A stretch of DNA of 64,000 nt from Neobacillus citreus (GCF_018343545.2 NZ_JAGYPE020000021.1:1-64000); one strand, 5' to 3'. Positions 36,430 to 49,263 are shown, numbered from the stretch's first letter. The notes: generated from the letters alone by a model not told the origin. Numbers and translations are program-made.

Positions 36430-36464
36430 AATAAAGAATGAAATAAAGGGGAGCGCTGGACAAA

Positions 36465-37481
36465 ATGGTAACAGATGTATGGCGAAAAATTAAACAAAAT
36501 CATATTGCTCCTATTTATTTATTATATGGAACAGAAAGCTTTTTAATCAATGAGACCAAGCAATTGCTGCTAAACCATATATTAAATGAAGAGGAAATGG
36601 ACTTTAATTTTGCAGCCTATGATTTGGAGGAGACTCCGCTTGAAATTGCAGTAGAGGATGCGGAAACCTTTCCGTTTTTAGGAGAGAGAAAGGTTATTTT
36701 TTTACATAATCCGATTTTTTTAACAGCTGAAAAATCGAAAGAAAAAGTCGAGCATAATATAGCAAAGCTTGAAGCCTATATACAGGAGCCTGCACCGTAT
36801 ACTGTCTTGGTCATTTCGGCACCTTATGAGAAATTAGATGAACGAAAGAAAATTACAAAAGAACTTAAACGAACTGCAGAGGTCGTCGAGGCAAAAAAAT
36901 TAAATGAACATGAACTAAAAAATTGGGTGAGGGACCGGGCGAAGATAGCAGGAATCGAAATCGAGACTGATGCTGTGGAGCAGCTCCTCGCGCTTTCGGG
37001 CACCAACTTGTTCATGCTGTCGAGTGAATTAGAAAAGCTTGCTTTATATGCTGCAAATGAGAAAAGAATTGATGCGGCGCTTGTGGAAAAATTGGTTGCT
37101 CGTTCATTGGAGCAAAATATTTTCACGCTAATCGAAAAAGTGGTGCAGCGGAAATTGGAGGAAGCATTAAGGATTTATTTTGATTTGTTAAAGCAAAATG
37201 AGGAACCAATCAAAATATTGGCTCTGCTTTCTAATCAATTTCGCCTAATTTATCAAGTGAAGGAGCTGTCACGACGCGGATATGGCCAGCAGCAGATTGC
37301 CGGTTTCTTGAAGACCCATCCATTTCGAGTGAAGCTAGCTCTCGGACAGGCAGCGCAATTTACGGACGAGGAGCTTGCAAATCTCATGAGCCTCCTTGCC
37401 GAAGCCGACTATCAAATGAAAACCGGCGGGATGAATAAGTCATTACTGATAGAAATGTTACTGTTCAAATTAAAGAAATAA
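36465..37481 (+). CDS. holA: DNA polymerase III delta subunit
   Basis: A 338-residue clamp-loader subunit that opens the sliding clamp. The N-terminal AAA+-like part begins IAPIYLLYGTESFLINETKQ and contains GERKVIFLHNP; a three-helix bundle ends the protein (LKTHPFRVKLALGQA...ADYQMKTGG). AAAGGGGAGCGCTGGACAA precedes ATG. Equals yqeN. Confidence 0.93.
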   Translation: MVTDVWRKIKQNHIAPIYLLYGTESFLINETKQLLLNHILNEEEMDFNFAAYDLEETPLEIAVEDAETFPFLGERKVIFLHNPIFLTAEKSKEKVEHNIAKLEAYIQEPAPYTVLVISAPYEKLDERKKITKELKRTAEVVEAKKLNEHELKNWVRDRAKIAGIEIETDAVEQLLALSGTNLFMLSSELEKLALYAANEKRIDAALVEKLVARSLEQNIFTLIEKVVQRKLEEALRIYFDLLKQNEEPIKILALLSNQFRLIYQVKELSRRGYGQQQIAGFLKTHPFRVKLALGQAAQFTDEELANLMSLLAEADYQMKTGGMNKSLLIEMLLFKLKK

Positions 37482-37486
37482 AAAAA

Positions 37487-37516
37487 CGATTCCTGAAAAA
37501 GGAATCGCTTTTTTAT
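37487..37516. terminator. Bidirectional terminator between holA and rpsT
   Basis: CGATTCC (37487-37493) pairs with GGAATCG (37501-37507); A6 precedes and T6 follows, so it works for both convergent genes. Confidence 0.88.
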
Positions 37517-37776
37517 TATAGTGCGTTGATTTTCTTCATTAGGCGAGCTTTTTTACGAGCTGCAGCGTTTTTGTGGATAAGACCTTTTGCAGCTGCTTTA
37601 TCTAATTGGCTAGCAGCATTTACTAAAGCTTCCTTCGCAGTAGCAGCGTCGTTAAGAGTAACAGCAGCTTCTACTTTCTTTACTGAAGTACGCATTGCAG
37701 ATTTCGCCATTGTATTTTGAGCATTACGAGATTCGCTAGTTTTTACACGCTTAATAGCAGATTTAATGTTAGGCAT
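37516..37776 (-). CDS. rpsT: Small ribosomal subunit protein S20
   Basis: An 86-residue basic protein, [20 protein letters not shown] at the start, of the bS20 family, binding the 5' domain of 16S rRNA. Start ATG at 37776 with AGGAGGTGAAATTG before it. Convergent with holA. Confidence 0.97.
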   Translation of the reverse strand: MPNIKSAIKRVKTSESRNAQNTMAKSAMRTSVKKVEAAVTLNDAATAKEALVNAASQLDKAAAKGLIHKNAAARKKARLMKKINAL

Positions 37777-37854
37777 CAATTTCACCTCCTGTAAAGAATC
37801 GAGACTATATGAACTCGACTAAACATTCATAAACAATTATTCGCAACAAGAGAT

Positions 37855-37883
37855 ATTTTATCAAATGGTCAACTAGATTGCAA
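37855..37883 (-). promoter_or_regulatory. Probable rpsT promoter
   Basis: Minus strand: TTGCAA (37883-37878), 17-base spacer, TAAAAT (37860-37855) with a TG one base before the -10. The roughly 70-base leader contains a small CGAG/CTCG hairpin. Confidence 0.55.
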
Positions 37884-37997
37884 TATAGAATTCATTAGCT
37901 CGGCTAGAATAAATTGCATGTTTTCTTTGAAAAGGGGCAAAAATAGGAAATAGTTTCTATTTGCAGGAAATCTTTTTTTACTAATGGAGGATTGAAC

Positions 37998-39113
37998 ATG
38001 AAGGAATCTATCGACTTAAGTCAATATTCGGTCCGCACTGATTTAGCGATTGAAGCCAGGGAAATGGTACTGGCCCAATCTGTTGAACAAGAGGAAAACT
38101 TGTCTCAAATTGAAGGGGTCATTATTAAAGAAAAAGATGTTGACGATATAAAAATCTCCTTAGTAGAAGTGACGAAACAAGGAGAGGCGCAGCTTGGAAA
38201 AAAAGCCGGACGATATTTAACCTTGGAGGTCCAGGGGATCCGTCAGCAAAATACGGAAGTGCAGCAAAAAGTGCAGAAAATCTTTGCTAGCGAGTTTGCC
38301 CATTTTCTAGAGGGGTCAGGGGTTAAGAAAACCGATTCCTGTCTTGTGGTTGGATTAGGGAACTGGAATGTAACGCCGGATGCGGTTGGTCCGATGGTTT
38401 GTGAAAACCTGCTTGTGACACGCCATCTTTTCCAGTTACAGCCGGAAAATGTGGAGGAAGGCTACCGATCTGTCAGTGCATTGTCACCGGGAGTTATGGG
38501 GCTGACAGGCATTGAGACCAGCGACATTATTTTCGGAGTTGTAGAAAAGATCAAGCCGGATTTTGTAATCGCTATTGATGCCTTGGCATCACGGTCTATT
38601 GAAAGGGTAAATTCTACCATCCAAATCTCTGATACTGGCATCCATCCCGGTTCTGGGGTGGGGAACAAACGAAAGGAATTAAGTAAAGAAACATTGGGTG
38701 TTCCTGTTATTGCTGTAGGAGTTCCTACAGTGGTTGATGCCGTTTCGATTACAAGTGATACGATTGACTTCATTTTAAAGCATTTTGGCAAAGAAATGAA
38801 AGAAGGGAACAGACCTTCAAGAGCACTTGCTCCGGCCGGGATGACCTTTGGAGAACGACGCAAACTGACCGAAGAAGATTTGCCGGAGGAAAAGCATCGT
38901 AAAACCTTTCTTGGCATTGTCGGTACACTTCCGGATGATGAGAAACGCAAACTGATTCAAGAAGTCCTTTCACCGCTTGGCCATAATTTAATGGTTACGC
39001 CAAAAGAGGTTGATGTGTTTATTGAAGATATGGCAAACCTTCTCGCCAATGGACTAAACGCCGCCCTCCACAGCACCGTTGATCAAGGTAACGCAGGGTT
39101 CTATACACGATAA
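37998..39113 (+). CDS. gpr: Germination protease GPR
   Basis: A 371-residue protease that degrades small acid-soluble spore proteins during germination. The N-terminal [11 protein letters not shown] segment corresponds to the zymogen cleavage region. [31 protein letters not shown] and [11 protein letters not shown] are family motifs with acidic catalytic candidates. Start ATG at 37998, seven bases after TGGAGG; the TTG at 37992 is in the spacer. Expected to be made in the forespore; I could not place a convincing sigma-G promoter. Confidence 0.95.
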   Translation: MKESIDLSQYSVRTDLAIEAREMVLAQSVEQEENLSQIEGVIIKEKDVDDIKISLVEVTKQGEAQLGKKAGRYLTLEVQGIRQQNTEVQQKVQKIFASEFAHFLEGSGVKKTDSCLVVGLGNWNVTPDAVGPMVCENLLVTRHLFQLQPENVEEGYRSVSALSPGVMGLTGIETSDIIFGVVEKIKPDFVIAIDALASRSIERVNSTIQISDTGIHPGSGVGNKRKELSKETLGVPVIAVGVPTVVDAVSITSDTIDFILKHFGKEMKEGNRPSRALAPAGMTFGERRKLTEEDLPEEKHRKTFLGIVGTLPDDEKRKLIQEVLSPLGHNLMVTPKEVDVFIEDMANLLANGLNAALHSTVDQGNAGFYTR

Positions 39114-39118
39114 AAATG

Positions 39119-39150
39119 TTAGAGGCAGTCTGATTTGGACTTGCCTCTAA
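39119..39150 (+). other. Hairpin between gpr and spoIIP
   Basis: TTAGAGGCA (39119-39127) pairs with TGCCTCTAA (39142-39150), with GTC/GAC extending it inward. It is followed by A5 and not T, so it does not fit an intrinsic terminator on the plus strand. Confidence 0.5.
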
Positions 39151-39218
39151 AAAATGGTTCTACCAACTCTATTAATGTCATAGGATTTACTAGAATCCTT
39201 TTTGTGAGAGGTGGAACC

Positions 39219-40418
39219 ATGAAAACCAAAGCTTCAGGAACTTTTATTATGGTGCAAGGGACAAGTGTCCTTAAGTTTATGGCAGCACTGTTTATATTTT
39301 TATTGTTTATTTTTTCTATCAGCGGGCTCTTAACATCCTTAAAGCCCCAATATAGACTATCTTCATCCTCTGTCAACCAGGCGGCAACGAAAGTGAACGG
39401 TGAACTTCTTTTTCAACTAATGGGCTGGGAAAACCACCACTTCTTAAAAGTGAAGCCTGACTTTACGATGCCAACATTAACGAATTTGGTTTTTAAACTG
39501 TCAAGCAACATTAATTTGGATGACCCAAGAAGTATGCTTGGCCGAGAACTGCCAGGATTTTTTCAGTTTGATGGGCAGATATTGGTTGCAGGGGAAGGGA
39601 CAAATTATACAAATATGCCATTGGAATCCTCGCCGCCGATTGAAATTATGAAAGCGGAACAAGAGGCATCCCTTCAGAATATAGAAGGCTTGGACAAACC
39701 TTCGGATAATAATCCGTCACCTGCACCCGGCCAAACGACTGGAGATCGGAAGGTTGTCTACGTTTACTTTACTCATAATCGGGAATCCTATTTACCGTAC
39801 CTTAAAGGGGTCACCAATCCTAATTTAGCTTTCCATTCGCAAATCAATGTCACAAAAATCGGCGACCAATTAAAAGAAAGCCTTGAAGAAAGAGGAATCG
39901 GAACCTTTATTGATAAAACGGATGTTCAAGCGAATCTAAATAAAAAGGGTTTAAAATATTGGGATTCTTATACGGAATCCCGTTCCGTGGTACAAACAGC
40001 CATGGCCTCCAACCGGGATTTGCAATATTTAATTGATATCCACCGCGATTCAAAGCGGAAGAAGGATACGACCGTTACTATTAACGGGAAATCTTATGCC
40101 AAAATTGCTTTTATCGTCGGTGGTAAAAATCCAAATTATGAAAAAAACGCAAAGCTTGCAAATGAATTACACCAACTTTTGGAAAAAAAATATAAAGGTT
40201 TAAGCAGAGGAGCATTCGTAAAAAATGAACCTGGAAGCAACAATATCTATAATCAAAACCTTTCTGAAAATGCGATGTTAATTGAATTTGGCGGTGTCGA
40301 TAATACATTTGAAGAACTGAACAGGTCGGCAGATGCACTCGCAGATGTGTTCAGCGATTATTTCTGGCAGGCAGAAAAGGTGAACAAGGATACGGAGCAA
40401 TCTACTAATAAACAATAG
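39219..40418 (+). CDS. spoIIP: Stage II sporulation protein P
   Basis: A 399-residue secreted, membrane-anchored peptidoglycan hydrolase of the DMP engulfment complex. One N-terminal helix (FMAALFIFLLFIFSISGLL) is followed by a variable region and then an amidase_3-like domain with YFTHNRESYLPYL, LIDIHRDSKRKKDTT and LIEFGGVDNTFEE, which carry the zinc His and Glu residues. GAGAGGTGG selects ATG at 39219. Expected sigma-E control by family. Confidence 0.93.
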   Translation: MKTKASGTFIMVQGTSVLKFMAALFIFLLFIFSISGLLTSLKPQYRLSSSSVNQAATKVNGELLFQLMGWENHHFLKVKPDFTMPTLTNLVFKLSSNINLDDPRSMLGRELPGFFQFDGQILVAGEGTNYTNMPLESSPPIEIMKAEQEASLQNIEGLDKPSDNNPSPAPGQTTGDRKVVYVYFTHNRESYLPYLKGVTNPNLAFHSQINVTKIGDQLKESLEERGIGTFIDKTDVQANLNKKGLKYWDSYTESRSVVQTAMASNRDLQYLIDIHRDSKRKKDTTVTINGKSYAKIAFIVGGKNPNYEKNAKLANELHQLLEKKYKGLSRGAFVKNEPGSNNIYNQNLSENAMLIEFGGVDNTFEELNRSADALADVFSDYFWQAEKVNKDTEQSTNKQ

Positions 40419-40436
40419 ATGATAGGAGCATTTCAT

Positions 40437-40763
40437 ATGAAAATGTTCATGGTAAAAAGTTTCATTATCGCAGCGCTAATGTTTATTTCAGTTTTAACGG
40501 GAATGGAACTGGCGAACAATGGAATCCAAAAAATGAAAGGGTATCAGGATCCCAATTTTCAAAACGCGGTCTCTATAAATGAAACAGGGACTGATCTAAA
40601 GGCGACCTTTCTTGGCAAAAATATTTCCAATCATGATATTGAAGCAAAAAAGAAGAAACTTGAAGAGATCAATGCCTATAATTTTTTCTCCTCAATGGGT
40701 AGAAAAATGTCAGATGGCTTAACCAAAGCTTCTGAGAGTCTGATTGATTTGGTAGTGAAATAA
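40437..40763 (+). CDS. yqxA: DUF3679 family protein YqxA
   Basis: A 108-residue protein with an N-terminal membrane helix (SFIIAALMFISVLTGMELA) and a charged extracellular part. AGGAG eight bases upstream selects ATG at 40437. It follows spoIIP by 18 bases, as in B. subtilis, and is probably cotranscribed. Function unknown. Confidence 0.83.
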   Translation: MKMFMVKSFIIAALMFISVLTGMELANNGIQKMKGYQDPNFQNAVSINETGTDLKATFLGKNISNHDIEAKKKKLEEINAYNFFSSMGRKMSDGLTKASESLIDLVVK

Positions 40764-40764
40764 A

Positions 40765-40794
40765 CGGCGGCACCAGTGAAGGTGCTGCTGTTTT
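40765..40794 (+). terminator. Terminator of spoIIP-yqxA
   Basis: CGGCGGCACC (40765-40774) pairs with GGTGCTGCTG (40781-40790), two G-T pairs, followed by T4. Confidence 0.8.
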
Positions 40795-40802
40795 AGTTTT
40801 CA

Positions 40803-40831
40803 TTGAATCTTGATAATCCTCTTGTTATAAT
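40803..40831 (+). promoter_or_regulatory. Sigma-A promoter of lepA
   Basis: TTGAAT at 40803-40808, 17-base spacer ending TGT, TATAAT at 40826-40831 (perfect extended -10). Confidence 0.85.
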
Positions 40832-40873
40832 GAAAAATAGTGTATCTGCGCCAATTTAGTAGGAGTGAACCAC

Positions 40874-42709
40874 ATGAATAGAGATGAACGACTGAAACGA
40901 CAAGAAAAAATCAGAAACTTTTCAATTATTGCCCATATCGATCATGGTAAATCGACCTTGGCCGATCGAATTTTAGAAAAAACCAATGCCCTCTCCTCCC
41001 GAGAAATGAAAGCCCAGCTTTTGGACTCGATGGACTTGGAGAGAGAGCGCGGGATAACGATAAAATTAAACGCGGTCCAGTTACAATACAAAGCCAAAGA
41101 TGGCGAAGAATATATTTTCCATTTAATTGACACCCCGGGACATGTCGATTTCACCTATGAGGTGTCGCGCAGCCTGGCTGCTTGTGAGGGGGCTATTCTA
41201 GTTGTCGACGCAGCGCAGGGAATTGAAGCGCAAACATTGGCAAACGTTTATCTAGCATTGGATAACAATCTTGAAATCTTACCTGTAATTAATAAAATCG
41301 ACCTCCCGAGTGCAGACCCAGAAAGGGTGCGCGATGAAATTGAAGAAGTCATAGGGCTTGATGCTTCCGAGGCAGTTTTAGCCTCTGCAAAAGCTGGAAT
41401 CGGAATTGAAGATATCCTTGAGCAGATTGTTGAGAAGGTCCCTGCCCCTGTAGGAGATCCTGGGGCGCCATTAAAAGCACTGATTTTCGATTCGCTATAT
41501 GATGCCTATCGCGGTGTAATCGCCTATATTCGTATCGTCGATGGGACTGTAAAGGTCGGCGATAAAATTAAAATGATGGCCACCGGTGCGGAATTTGAAG
41601 TGACTGAAGTCGGCGTTCATAATCCAAGAGAAGTGCAGCGAAATGAATTAACTGTCGGTGATGTGGGCTATCTGGCGGCATCTATTAAAAATGTCGGCGA
41701 TACCCGTGTCGGGGATACGATCACCAATGCCAAAAACGGAGCTAAAGAAGCGCTGCCTGGCTATCGTAAATTAAATCCAATGGTTTATTGCGGAATGTAC
41801 CCAATTGATACAGCTAAATTTAATGATCTCCGTGAAGCGTTGGAAAAGCTGCAGCTGAATGATTCCGCCCTGCAATTTGAACCGGAAACCTCACAGGCGC
41901 TGGGGTTTGGCTTCCGCTGCGGATTCCTGGGACTGCTTCATATGGAAATCATCCAAGAGCGGATTGAGCGGGAATTTAAAATCGATTTAATTGCGACTGC
42001 TCCAAGTGTTATCTATCATGTCCATATGACAGACGGAGAACAGATCAACGTGGACAACCCATCCAACATGCCTGACCCGCAAAAAATCGACCGGGTAGAG
42101 GAGCCATATGTGAAAGCAACCATGATGTCGCCAAATGATTATGTTGGCGCAATTATGGAGCTTTGCCAGCAAAAACGCGGCAATTTTATCGATATGCAAT
42201 ACTTGGATGAAAACCGGGTCAGCATTATTTACGAAATTCCGCTTGCAGAGATTGTTTATGATTTCTTTGATCAATTGAAGTCAAATACGAGAGGCTATGC
42301 TTCATTTGATTATGAACTGATCGGTTATAAACCGTCCAAGCTGGTTAAAATGGATATCATGTTAAACGCCGAAAAAGTTGACGCTCTTAGCTTTATTGTC
42401 CATAAAGACTTCGCCTATGAACGGGGAAAAGTAATTGTCGAAAAGCTGAAGGAACTAATTCCAAGGCAGCAATTCGAAGTTCCTATTCAGGCTGCCGTCG
42501 GGCAGAAAATTGTCGCCCGTTCAACCATAAAGGCGATGCGTAAAAACGTTTTAGCGAAATGTTACGGTGGTGACATCTCCCGTAAACGTAAATTGCTCGA
42601 AAAGCAAAAAGAAGGTAAGAAGCGGATGAAACAGGTTGGTTCCGTTGAAGTGCCGCAAGAAGCGTTCATGGCCGTGCTAAAGATGGACGACAATAATACA
42701 AAAAAATAA
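40874..42709 (+). CDS. lepA: Elongation factor 4 (LepA)
   Basis: A 611-residue translational GTPase that acts on stalled or maturing ribosomes. [15 protein letters not shown] is G1, RERGITIK G2, [13 protein letters not shown]3, [11 protein letters not shown]4. The C-terminal domain ([20 protein letters not shown]) is unique to LepA. AGGAG selects ATG at 40874 and not the GTG at 40865. Confidence 0.97.
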   Translation: MNRDERLKRQEKIRNFSIIAHIDHGKSTLADRILEKTNALSSREMKAQLLDSMDLERERGITIKLNAVQLQYKAKDGEEYIFHLIDTPGHVDFTYEVSRSLAACEGAILVVDAAQGIEAQTLANVYLALDNNLEILPVINKIDLPSADPERVRDEIEEVIGLDASEAVLASAKAGIGIEDILEQIVEKVPAPVGDPGAPLKALIFDSLYDAYRGVIAYIRIVDGTVKVGDKIKMMATGAEFEVTEVGVHNPREVQRNELTVGDVGYLAASIKNVGDTRVGDTITNAKNGAKEALPGYRKLNPMVYCGMYPIDTAKFNDLREALEKLQLNDSALQFEPETSQALGFGFRCGFLGLLHMEIIQERIEREFKIDLIATAPSVIYHVHMTDGEQINVDNPSNMPDPQKIDRVEEPYVKATMMSPNDYVGAIMELCQQKRGNFIDMQYLDENRVSIIYEIPLAEIVYDFFDQLKSNTRGYASFDYELIGYKPSKLVKMDIMLNAEKVDALSFIVHKDFAYERGKVIVEKLKELIPRQQFEVPIQAAVGQKIVARSTIKAMRKNVLAKCYGGDISRKRKLLEKQKEGKKRMKQVGSVEVPQEAFMAVLKMDDNNTKK

Positions 42710-42718
42710 CTTCAACAC

Positions 42719-42760
42719 GAGGTCAGGACAAGCCCATAAAGGTGAAGCCTGCCTCTTTTT
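42719..42760 (+). terminator. Terminator of lepA
   Basis: GAGGTCAGG (about 42719-42727) pairs with CCTGCCTC (about 42748-42755) across a long loop, followed by T5. It directly precedes the structured element. Confidence 0.55.
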
Positions 42761-42763
42761 GTT

Positions 42764-42878
42764 AGCTAATAAGGGATTATAAAATTTTTCCAAATTTTAT
42801 AATCCCTTAACGCATAAATTCAACTACGCCTCTGTCATCGTCCTAACGGACTCGCCAATCGGCGAGTTTTCATTTATT
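42764..42878 (+). repeat. Structured intergenic element, copy A
   Basis: AGCTAAT, then a perfect 17-base-pair hairpin (42771-42787 with 42792-42808), then a 70-base core (42809-42878) containing GTCC-TAAC-GGAC and the terminator hairpin ACTCGCC-AATC-GGCGAGT plus T4. Copy B lies before dnaJ at 47945-48044; the 70-base cores agree at 63 positions by my count. Copy A ends 20 bases before the hemW ATG. Confidence 0.75.
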
Positions 42879-42898
42879 AATTAGGAGTTGAAACATAA

Positions 42899-44041
42899 AT
42901 GATTAAAGCTGCCTATCTGCACATTCCTTTTTGTGAACATATTTGCCATTATTGTGATTTTAACAAAGTGTTTCTTAAGGGGCAGCCTGTTGATGAATAC
43001 TTACTAGCTCTGGATCGGGAAATGCAAATGACTCTGGCGCAGTATCCAGTGAAAGAACTTGATACTATTTTTGTTGGGGGAGGAACGCCCACCTCTTTAA
43101 ATGAAAAACAGCTTGAACGATTCTGTGAAAGCATTAACCGACATTTATTGAAAAGTTCAGATGTAGAATTTACTTTCGAGGCAAATCCCGGTGATTTATC
43201 GAAGGAAAAATTACAAATATTAAAGGATGCAGGTGTCAACCGGATAAGTCTTGGCGTCCAAACCTTTAATGATGAATTGTTGAAAAAAATCGGCCGTGTT
43301 CATCGGGCCGAGGATGTCTATCGAACCATTGACAATGTGAAGGAGACAGGATTTCAGAATATTAGTATCGACCTGATTTACAGTTTGCCCGAGCAAACAC
43401 TTGAAGACTTTCAAGCTTCTATTCATACGGCGTTTTCATTGGACATTCCGCATTACTCGGCCTACTCGTTAATTATCGAGCCTAAGACCATTTTTTATAA
43501 TTTAATGAAAAAAGGCCGCCTTCCAGTCCCAGGTGAGGATATAGAGGCACAAATGTACGAAATGGTAATGGAGGCAATGGAAAAACACGGATTCAAACAG
43601 TATGAAATCAGCAACTTTGCCAAGCCCGGCTTTGAAAGCAAGCATAATTTAACCTATTGGGACAACGAAAACTACTTTGGTTTTGGGGCTGGAGCGCATA
43701 GCTACGTAGACGGCTTTCGCCGTTCAAATTATGGGCCTTTGAAAAAATATATGGACCAGATTAACAGTGGAAAACTTCCTTTCATTGAGGAACATCCAGT
43801 AACATTAGCGGAACAAATGGAGGAAGAAATGTTTTTAGGCCTGCGAAAAACGGAAGGTGTTTCAATCTCACGTTTTAAAATGAAATTTGACCGTGATCCC
43901 GAGCAATTATTTAAGCAGGAATTAGTTGATTTAACATCAAGACAATTGTTAAATGTACAGGATGGCAGAATATATTTAACTAAAAAGGGCCGTCTGCTAG
44001 GAAATGAAGTTTTTCAGTCGTTTTTAGGAGTATGTAATTGA
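42899..44041 (+). CDS. hemW: Radical SAM heme chaperone HemW
   Basis: A 380-residue protein with YLHIPFCEHICHYCDFNK, the radical SAM CxxxCxxC motif, GGGTPTSL and the HemN-like C-terminal domain. The HemW group lacks coproporphyrinogen dehydrogenase activity and binds heme for delivery; true HemN has an extra Cys and is longer. TTAGGAGTTGAAACATAA precedes ATG. Its stop codon overlaps the -35 of hrcA. Confidence 0.92.
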   Translation: MIKAAYLHIPFCEHICHYCDFNKVFLKGQPVDEYLLALDREMQMTLAQYPVKELDTIFVGGGTPTSLNEKQLERFCESINRHLLKSSDVEFTFEANPGDLSKEKLQILKDAGVNRISLGVQTFNDELLKKIGRVHRAEDVYRTIDNVKETGFQNISIDLIYSLPEQTLEDFQASIHTAFSLDIPHYSAYSLIIEPKTIFYNLMKKGRLPVPGEDIEAQMYEMVMEAMEKHGFKQYEISNFAKPGFESKHNLTYWDNENYFGFGAGAHSYVDGFRRSNYGPLKKYMDQINSGKLPFIEEHPVTLAEQMEEEMFLGLRKTEGVSISRFKMKFDRDPEQLFKQELVDLTSRQLLNVQDGRIYLTKKGRLLGNEVFQSFLGVCN

Positions 44042-44077
44042 CACCATAATTCCTTTTTGATAATTTATTAGTATAAT
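44038..44077 (+). promoter_or_regulatory. hrcA operon promoter
   Basis: TTGACA at 44038-44043 with TAATTT 17 bases on (44061-44066) would start transcription just before CIRCE. A second -10, TATAAT at 44072-44077, lacks a good -35. Confidence 0.6.
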
Positions 44078-44103
44078 TAGCACTCGTTAATGCGGAGTGC
44101 TAA
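44077..44103. promoter_or_regulatory. CIRCE operator
   Basis: TTAGCACTC, nine bases, GAGTGCTAA: a perfect CIRCE inverted repeat, the binding site of the HrcA repressor. It lies in the hrcA leader and places hrcA-grpE-dnaK under HrcA control. Confidence 0.98.
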
Positions 44104-44115
44104 CAGAGGTGATGA

Positions 44116-45150
44116 ATGTTGTTAACAGATCGTCAATTGTTGATTCTTCAGGTTATTGTTGATGACTTTATTCGATCTGCACAACCAGTCGGCTCTAGAA
44201 GTTTGTCGAAAAAAGAGGAAATTTCCTTTAGTTCGGCAACGATTCGAAATGAAATGGCCGATCTTGAGGAAATGGGGTTTATCGAAAAAACCCATACCTC
44301 ATCGGGGCGTGTCCCTTCGGAAAAAGGTTATCGTTACTACGTTGACCATTTGCTTTCACCGCAGACTTTGAATCCTCAGGATATTTCAATCATTCAATCC
44401 ATCTTTGCGGAGAGGATTTTTGAATTTGAAAAAATTATCCAAAGGTCTGCGAAAATTTTGTCAGAAATGACGAATTATACTTCTATTGTTCTAGGGCAGG
44501 ATGTCGGCATCAATAAGCTAAAAAGAATTCAAATCATCCCTTTAAACAAAGAAACAGCTGTTGCAATCTTAGTGACAGATACTGGCCATGTGGAAAATAG
44601 GACCTTTTCACTGCCGGCTGTACTTGATATGAGCGAATTGGAGAAAATCGTCAACATCCTAAACGAAAAATTATCCGGCGTCCCGCTTGAAGATTTACAT
44701 GATAAGATTTTTAAAGAGGTGGCAATGCTTTTAAAACAGCATATCCGCCGTTATGATCTTTTTCTTCATACCATTGCGGAAACCTTTAAAATGCCAGCAA
44801 CTGAGAAGTTATTTTTCGCAGGGAAAACGAACATGTTAAGTCAGCCAGAATTTCATGATATTGCCAAAATACGTAATCTATTAACCATGATAGATCGAGA
44901 AGATTGGATTACAAATTTAATCAGAAGCAATCAAAAGGGTATTAGCGTGAAGATAGGCAGTGAGAATCAAAATAGTATCATGGAAGATTGCAGTCTGATC
45001 ACGGCTACTTATTCTGCCGGCACAGAAAAATTGGGGACGATTGCGATTCTTGGCCCGACAAGGATGGAATATTCACGTGTTATCAGCTTATTGCAGTTAT
45101 TAAGCCATGATTTATCGGCGGTATTAACAAAGCTGTATCAATACAAATAA
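44116..45150 (+). CDS. hrcA: Heat-inducible transcription repressor HrcA
   Basis: A 344-residue repressor of class I heat-shock genes. The winged-helix domain ([44 protein letters not shown]) is followed by a GAF-like and a dimerisation domain. It binds CIRCE 13 bases upstream and is kept active by GroEL in the known model. GAGGTGATGA precedes ATG. Confidence 0.97.
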   Translation: MLLTDRQLLILQVIVDDFIRSAQPVGSRSLSKKEEISFSSATIRNEMADLEEMGFIEKTHTSSGRVPSEKGYRYYVDHLLSPQTLNPQDISIIQSIFAERIFEFEKIIQRSAKILSEMTNYTSIVLGQDVGINKLKRIQIIPLNKETAVAILVTDTGHVENRTFSLPAVLDMSELEKIVNILNEKLSGVPLEDLHDKIFKEVAMLLKQHIRRYDLFLHTIAETFKMPATEKLFFAGKTNMLSQPEFHDIAKIRNLLTMIDREDWITNLIRSNQKGISVKIGSENQNSIMEDCSLITATYSAGTEKLGTIAILGPTRMEYSRVISLLQLLSHDLSAVLTKLYQYK

Positions 45151-45167
45151 CACTGGTAATATTGAGT

Positions 45168-45194
45168 AAGGGTGAAATCAACCATTTCACCCTC
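45168..45194 (+). other. Intercistronic hairpin between hrcA and grpE
   Basis: GGGTGAAAT (45170-45178) pairs with ATTTCACCC (45184-45192). The tail TCTTACC is poor in T, so transcription likely continues; mRNA processing or 3' end protection of hrcA mRNA is possible. Confidence 0.55.
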
Positions 45195-45251
45195 TTACCA
45201 TGGTTATCAGCCATTAAATAATTGAGATTTGATTCTTTAAGGGAGGTGAGT

Positions 45252-47748
<2,497 letters not shown>

Positions 47749-47868
47749 AAAAGCGGAAGCGCCTTGACCAGTGACGACAGGCATAAGACGAGCCGGCTTG
47801 AAGGTTGCTTTTTAACCTTCAGGACGGATTGGCTTATGACCCAGAGCCCCTAGGCGCTGGAGCTAGAC
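47749..47868 (+). repeat. Intergenic repeat of the AAGCGCC...GGCGCTGGAGC family, copy 2
   Basis: Begins AAAAGCGGAAGCGCC directly after the dnaK stop and ends TAGGCGCTGGAGCTAGAC. The middle has a hairpin GAAGGTT-GCTTTTT-AACCTTC. Copy 1 follows sigK at 23146-23292 in the same orientation relative to its gene. Confidence 0.75.
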
Positions 47869-47910
47869 AGTAATCGTTGTATTAGACGGTTACTTGTATT
47901 ACTGATAAAA

Positions 47911-47944
47911 AAGTCAAAGTCAGACTAAAGGCTTTGGCTTTTTT
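47911..47944 (+). terminator. Terminator-like hairpin between dnaK and dnaJ
   Basis: AAGTCAAAG (47911-47919) pairs with CTTTGGCTT (47931-47939), one G-T pair, and T6 follows. Confidence 0.6.
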
Positions 47945-48044
47945 AGCTAATCAGAATTTATTTCATAAATTCTGAACGCATAAATATAACTACGCCTCTG
48001 TCTTTGTCCTAATGGACTCGCCAGTCGGCGAGTTTTTATTTATT
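47945..48044 (+). repeat. Structured intergenic element, copy B
   Basis: AGCTAAT, a perfect 11-base-pair hairpin (47951-47961 with 47965-47975) and the 70-base core (47975-48044) with GTCC-TAAT-GGAC and the terminator ACTCGCC-AGTC-GGCGAGT plus T5. The hairpin differs in sequence and length from copy A but keeps full pairing. Confidence 0.75.
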
Positions 48045-48071
48045 GCTATACCTTTCCTAGGGTGTTAGAAT
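48043..48071 (+). promoter_or_regulatory. Possible dnaJ promoter
   Basis: TTGCTA at 48043-48048, a 17-base spacer ending TGT and TAGAAT at 48066-48071 (extended -10). It follows copy B directly. Confidence 0.5.
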
Positions 48072-48109
48072 AATCTTTATGTGAAAAGATTCGGGAGTGA
48101 TGGTAATCA

Positions 48110-49246
48110 ATGAGTAAACGGGATTACTATGAGGTGCTTGGTTTAAGCAAAGGTGCCTCTAAGGATGAAATAAAAAAGGCTTATCGCAAACTGTCTAAAC
48201 AATATCACCCGGATATCAATAAAGAACCGGATGCAGCGGATAAATTTAAGGAAATTGCAGAAGCCTATGAAGTGTTGAGTGATGACCAAAAACGGGCACA
48301 CTATGACCAATTCGGACATACAGACCCGAATCAAGGCTTCGGAGGATTTGGCGGCGGTTCTGATTTCGGCGGCGGTTTTGGCGGCTTTGAAGATATCTTT
48401 AATACCTTTTTTGGCGGAGGCGGTTCTCGTCGGAGAGACCCGAATGCGCCAAGACAGGGTGCAGACCTGCAATATACAATGACCATTTCTTTTGAGGAAG
48501 CGGCATTCGGTAAAGAAACGGATATTGAAATGCCTCGTGAAGAAACATGTGAAACATGTAGTGGTACAGGAGCAAAGCCTGGAACGAAGCCAGAGACCTG
48601 TAAACATTGTCAGGGTTCAGGACAAGTAAGTGTGGAGCAGAATACTCCATTCGGCAGAATTGTGAACAGACGTACCTGCCACTACTGTAACGGAACTGGT
48701 AAAGAAATTAAAAATAAATGTGCCACATGCGGCGGCACTGGTAAAGTAAAGAAGCGGAAAAAGATTCATGTGAAAATTCCTGCGGGTATTGACGATGGCC
48801 AGCAGATGCGTCTCTCTGGACAAGGCGAAGGTGGTATTAACGGCGGGCCGGCAGGAGATCTTTATGTTGTTTTCCACGTTCGTGAGCATGAATTTTTTGA
48901 ACGTGATGGCGATGACATTTATTGTGAAATGCCAATCACGTTTGTTCAGGCGACACTCGGAGCCGAGATTGAAGTGCCAACCTTGCATGGGAAAGTAAAA
49001 TTGAAGGTACCTTCTGGTACACAAACCGGAACCAAATTCCGATTAAGAGGAAAAGGCGTTCCGAATGTCCGTGGTTATGGTACGGGCGATCAACATATTC
49101 TTGTTCGGGTTATCACCCCAACAAAATTAAGTGATAAACAAAAACAATTGCTGCGCGAATTTGATGAGGCAAGCGGCAATGCTCCTCTAGGGGAACATGA
49201 AGAAAGCTTTTTTTCAAAAGTAAAACGTGCCTTTAAAGGCGAGTAA
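48110..49246 (+). CDS. dnaJ: Chaperone protein DnaJ (Hsp40)
   Basis: A 378-residue type I DnaJ. The J domain has HPD in [14 protein letters not shown]; a Gly/Phe-rich stretch follows; the zinc domain has four CxxCxGxG units ([36 protein letters not shown]); the C-terminal substrate domain ends the protein. It stimulates DnaK ATPase. It is 361 bases from dnaK, behind a repeat and two terminator-like hairpins. Confidence 0.98.
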   Translation: MSKRDYYEVLGLSKGASKDEIKKAYRKLSKQYHPDINKEPDAADKFKEIAEAYEVLSDDQKRAHYDQFGHTDPNQGFGGFGGGSDFGGGFGGFEDIFNTFFGGGGSRRRDPNAPRQGADLQYTMTISFEEAAFGKETDIEMPREETCETCSGTGAKPGTKPETCKHCQGSGQVSVEQNTPFGRIVNRRTCHYCNGTGKEIKNKCATCGGTGKVKKRKKIHVKIPAGIDDGQQMRLSGQGEGGINGGPAGDLYVVFHVREHEFFERDGDDIYCEMPITFVQATLGAEIEVPTLHGKVKLKVPSGTQTGTKFRLRGKGVPNVRGYGTGDQHILVRVITPTKLSDKQKQLLREFDEASGNAPLGEHEESFFSKVKRAFKGE

Positions 49247-49263
49247 GGATTGGAGCTGGTAGA

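Noticed and set aside
37909-37957. Sigma-G promoter before gpr
   Set aside because: GCATG and CAAAAATA can be spaced 17 bases apart, but the -10 fits too poorly to call.
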